A DNA stretch of 8,208 bases from Hyphomonas sp. Its GTDB lineage: Bacteria > Pseudomonadota > Alphaproteobacteria > Caulobacterales > Hyphomonadaceae. Position 1 is the first letter of the stretch, and each line of letters starts with the position of its first letter. Both the position numbers and the translations under genes were made by a program. Below the pieces are notes generated by a model. That model was not told where the DNA came from and ran no database searches. It was given only the letters and a program-made list of their open reading frames with translations. The stretch lies in assembly GCA_024743015.1 (NCBI GenBank), contig JANSXJ010000154.1, positions 1 through 8,208 of the forward strand, in the 5' to 3' direction. Below are positions 6,436-8,208 of this stretch, piece by piece.

Positions 6436-6795
6436 CTAGTCGTGGCTGAAGCGCCAAAGACCGAGATAGGCCGCACCAAGAATGATGGGGAATGACGATA
6501 TGCCGAGCATTCCGCGGAACGCGTCAGGTTCATCGTGCGGGATCATGGCCCCAAGGCAGATGAAGGCAACGCCGAATGCAATCAGGAGAATACCGCGCCG
6601 CAAATCCGACTTGGCCGGATCGTTGAGATAGGACATGCGCTCAACCAGTTCGGGAGACACTTCCTGTCCCTTTTCCACCGCCAGTCTCAGCGTTTCGTGC
6701 GCCGTCAGGCGTTTCTTGTAATTATAGTGACTGAACAGCCAAATAATGGCGACAACCGCCGCAAAAATCGAAATCGGAACGAGGATCTCTTCCAT
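6436..6795 (-). CDS. DUF6249-family membrane protein
   Basis: 119 residues with three predicted membrane helices at about 4-22, 68-86 and 95-114. Between helices 1 and 2 lies a basic/acidic cytoplasmic-type segment (YKKRLTAHETLRLAVEKGQEV) followed by DLRRGILLIAFGVAF (64-78). The combination of one helix, an ETLRLAVEKG segment, then DxRRGIxLIAxG matches the DUF6249 pattern (function unknown), which is frequently found next to ECF sigma genes in alphaproteobacteria. The start is supported by AAGGA (6809-6805) 9 bases upstream. It is the first gene of the cassette, with the sigma factor 20 bases downstream. It could take part in sensing or restraint of the sigma factor, but that is inference. 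Family assignment is from pattern memory, not a profile search. Confidence 0.82.
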   Translation of the reverse strand: MEEILVPISIFAAVVAIIWLFSHYNYKKRLTAHETLRLAVEKGQEVSPELVERMSYLNDPAKSDLRRGILLIAFGVAFICLGAMIPHDEPDAFRGMLGISSFPIILGAAYLGLWRFSHD

Positions 6796-6846
6796 GGTCT
6801 TGCTTCCTTATCTGAGGCCCAGTTTGCGGGCTTACAGATAGAGATG

Positions 6847-6864
6847 CAATCATGTGGGTGATTG
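6847..6864. promoter_or_regulatory. Palindrome upstream of the DUF6249–ECF cassette (possible operator)
   Basis: CAATCA (6847-6852) and TGATTG (6859-6864) form a perfect 6-base inverted repeat with a 6-base centre, flanked by GATGCA direct repeats at 6843-6848 and 6865-6870. It sits 52-69 bases upstream of the DUF6249 start and 13-30 bases past the globin stop. It has no T-run on the minus strand, so an intrinsic terminator for the globin gene is unlikely. A dimeric regulator site controlling the sigma cassette is the better guess. Confidence 0.35.
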
Positions 6865-6876
6865 GATGCAGACTGT

Positions 6877-7269
6877 TTAAAGTTTTGCAGCAGCGGCTTG
6901 TTTTGTGACCGCGACCCAGGCCGCGCTCATATCGTCCGACCACGCTTCCCCTGCCAGGCGTTTGAACACGCTGGCCATGACAATGAAGAAGCCCTCGAAC
7001 ACATTGTCATCAATGCCATAGCCTTCATGATTCATTCGTTCAGCAGACACGAAATTGACAGCGATCGGATCGTCCTGAAGCAGGCCCTCGGCCATCGACA
7101 GGGCCTCGTTCAGCATGTGCCCACGAGCGCCCATATCTGTGTCGAGGACGAACAATTCCTCGAACTGCGGATAGCGCTGGAACAGTTCCGCATAGACCGG
7201 CGGGACAACATCTTCGCATTGGTCGGCTACGACTTCGAGGCTTTGATTGAAGGCAGAAACCAGATTCAT
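6877..7269 (-). CDS. Single-domain bacterial globin
   Basis: 130 residues. Globin landmarks seen by eye: VYAELFQRYPQFEELF (25-40), with Phe40 aligning to the invariant CD1 Phe six residues after Pro34; an E-helix-like MLNEALSMAEGLL (52-64); NHEGYGI (80-86), placing His81 as the proximal F8 haem ligand in the usual H-x-x-Y/F-G-V setting; and EGFFIVMASVFKRLAGEAWSDDMSAAW (92-118) as helices G and H, with the typical W-[ST]-x-x-x-x-x-AW ending. It should bind haem and O2 or NO in the cytoplasm; the distal pocket residue is not clear. Closest in character to short myoglobin-like/flavohaemoglobin-type globins without a reductase domain, rather than truncated 2/2 globins. It precedes the sigma cassette on the same strand, 81 bases away. 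A weak promoter (TTGCTC, 16 bases, GATAAA) ends 7 bases before the ATG, suggesting a near-leaderless message. Storage, sensing or detoxification cannot be distinguished. Confidence 0.8.
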   Translation of the reverse strand: MNLVSAFNQSLEVVADQCEDVVPPVYAELFQRYPQFEELFVLDTDMGARGHMLNEALSMAEGLLQDDPIAVNFVSAERMNHEGYGIDDNVFEGFFIVMASVFKRLAGEAWSDDMSAAWVAVTKQAAAAKL

Positions 7270-7325
7270 ATCGCTTTTTATCTGGTGTCTGACGCCCCGA
7301 GCAAGCCCCCACGCGGTCGCAGTAG

Positions 7326-7342
7326 GGTTACCTAATTCCTAA
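7326..7342 (-). promoter_or_regulatory. CtrA-like box (weak candidate)
   Basis: On the minus strand the sequence reads TTAG, seven bases, GTAACC, against the alphaproteobacterial CtrA consensus TTAA-N7-TTAACC (eight of ten fixed positions). It lies between the divergent globin and TadG-like genes, about 10 bases upstream of the sigma-54 promoter and about 57 bases upstream of the globin start. CtrA controls pilus and cell-cycle genes in Caulobacterales, so the location is reasonable, but a match this loose can arise by chance. Confidence 0.25.
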
Positions 7343-7351
7343 GACGCGAAC

Positions 7352-7367
7352 TGGCACGCGAATTGCT
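7352..7367 (+). promoter_or_regulatory. Sigma-54 (RpoN) -24/-12 promoter of the TadG-like gene
   Basis: TGGCACG (7352-7358), four bases, then TTGCT (7363-7367) matches the sigma-54 consensus TGGCACG-N4-TTGCW at every fixed position, with the essential GG (7353-7354) and GC (7365-7366) exactly ten bases apart. Transcription should begin near 7378, giving a leader of about 48 bases that contains the Shine-Dalgarno site at 7412. Such promoters need an ATP-using enhancer-binding activator, usually bound 80-200 bases upstream, which would fall in the 5' part of the globin gene. No activator site is recognised there. Confidence 0.75.
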
Positions 7368-7411
7368 CGCCTATCACGCGAGTACAACGTGGATGTGCCC
7401 TCATGGCACAT

Positions 7412-7416
7412 GGGAG
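7412..7416 (+). promoter_or_regulatory. Shine-Dalgarno site fixing the TadG-like start
   Basis: GGGAG ends 9 bases before the ATG at 7426. An in-frame ATG at 7393 would add eleven residues (MCPHGTWETHG) that do not resemble family N-termini and has no purine-rich site, so it is not chosen. Confidence 0.7.
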
Positions 7417-7425
7417 ACACACGGA

Positions 7426-8208
7426 ATGTGGACGAAATGCGTAGATTTTGCGCGCGATACGCGTGGCAATGTAGTGATGATTTTTGCTTTGGCCGCAGTG
7501 CCCCTGCTTCTGGTTGGGGCCTTTGCGATCGACACCTCACGTCATCTGACTTCAAACCAGCAATTGCAGGCCGCGATTGATGCTGCCTCGCTCGCTGGCG
7601 CCCGAGCGCTGGAAGACGCGACGAAGACCGACGCTGATATCGAAGCGATCGCTCAAGGGGCATATCAGGCGAACCTTTTGGGCCGTCATGACGATGTCGC
7701 ATGTCTCGATGCAAACGTGACCGTGAACCGCACAACCGGGACCGTTCTGGTACAGGCCTCCTGCAAGACCCCGACCCTGCTCGGAGCGTCACTTACCCGA
7801 GAGAATATGGACTCCATCAATCAATCGACAGCCCGGGCCAACCTCACCAAGCTGGACCTTGCTCTCATGCTGGACGTTTCCGGCTCCATGAGCGGCCAGA
7901 AGCTGACTGATCTGAAAGCCGCTGCCAAACAAACCGCGCGCACACTGATCACGCCAAGTTCGGGCGACCGCGTACGGATTTCCTTTGTCAGCTATGCTGC
8001 TGCCGTCAATGCAGGGGTCTATGGCAACGAAGCTCAAGGCAAACACGCGACTGACGATTCCGACGGTGATGGCCTCGACAAAGTCTGTGTTTCCGAACGC
8101 ACCGGCACCGCTGCCTGGACAGATGATGAGCCTCAGCTCGGTAAATATGTCGGCGATGCAGCGAGCTCTTGCCCAGACTCAAGCCTTCTGCCGCTGACTT
8201 ATGACCTG
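7426..8208 (+). CDS. TadG-like pilus-assembly protein with von Willebrand factor A domain (3' end outside window)
   Basis: 261 codons to the right edge, no stop, so partial. The N-terminus has the TadE/TadG layout: DTRGNVVMIFALAAVPLLL (11-29) leads into one hydrophobic helix (about 15-35), then AIDTSRHLTSNQQLQAAIDA (34-53) and ASLAGARAL, the usual segment for pseudopilin-like Tad proteins. After a region of about 85 residues, a VWA domain starts at LDLALMLDVSGSM (143-155), with the metal-ion (MIDAS) motif DVSGS at 150-154. An Asp-rich stretch DSDGDGLDKV (211-220) resembles a calcium-binding loop. TadG proteins are anchored in the inner membrane with a periplasmic body and take part in Flp/Tad pilus assembly and adhesion. 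No other tad/cpa genes are in view, so a direct pilus role is inferred from domains only. Preceded by a sigma-54 promoter and a clear ribosome-binding site; divergent from the globin gene. Confidence 0.88.
   Translation, partial: MWTKCVDFARDTRGNVVMIFALAAVPLLLVGAFAIDTSRHLTSNQQLQAAIDAASLAGARALEDATKTDADIEAIAQGAYQANLLGRHDDVACLDANVTVNRTTGTVLVQASCKTPTLLGASLTRENMDSINQSTARANLTKLDLALMLDVSGSMSGQKLTDLKAAAKQTARTLITPSSGDRVRISFVSYAAAVNAGVYGNEAQGKHATDDSDGDGLDKVCVSERTGTAAWTDDEPQLGKYVGDAASSCPDSSLLPLTYDL

Noticed and set aside
6416..6457. TTG start at 6457 for the ECF sigma factor.
   Set aside because: It overlaps the DUF6249 gene by 22 bases, has no Shine-Dalgarno site, and adds an unusual N-terminus. It remains possible.

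Overview
The window looks like chromosomal DNA from an alphaproteobacterium, most likely of the Hyphomonadaceae/Maricaulales/Caulobacterales group. This is inferred from moderately high GC and from the gene set: a TadG-like pilus-assembly protein, a DUF6249–ECF sigma cassette, a small bacterial globin and a COG3743-type helix-hairpin-helix tail. There is no rRNA, tRNA, CRISPR array, insertion sequence or phage gene. Coding density is high and every gene reads intact, apart from two cut by the window edges.

Layout. (1) 1-2596, minus strand: a two-gene operon. An inner-membrane-anchored protein with BON-like modules and a C-terminal OmpA peptidoglycan-binding domain is followed with zero spacing by a membrane-anchored, acidic coiled-coil protein. 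The latter ends in a helix-hairpin-helix domain and runs off the left edge. (2) 2683-4388, plus strand: two RNA methyltransferases of unrelated folds (SPOUT/TrmH family, then a Rossmann-fold RlmI-like enzyme) joined by a 4-base ATGA overlap. They diverge from the OmpA operon across an 86-base gap. (3) 4467-5507, plus: an AraC-family regulator with an inverted repeat across its start codon. (4) 5530-6795, minus: a DUF6249 membrane protein, an ECF sigma factor and a small two-helix membrane protein (candidate anti-sigma factor), convergent with the AraC gene. (5) 6877-7269, minus: a 130-residue single-domain globin. (6) 7426-8208, plus: the N-terminal 261 residues of a TadG-like von Willebrand factor A protein, preceded by a full-consensus sigma-54 (RpoN) promoter.

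How they may work together. The OmpA/coiled-coil pair could tie peptidoglycan to a cytoplasmic HhH module through the inner membrane. The methyltransferase pair probably modifies rRNA or tRNA. The ECF cassette is a signalling unit whose signal is not visible here. The sigma-54 site suggests that the TadG-like gene is switched on separately by an RpoN activator. The most useful new observations are the sigma-54 promoter, the periodic BON-like array, the thrice-repeated coiled-coil motif fused to HhH, and several palindromes at gene starts.
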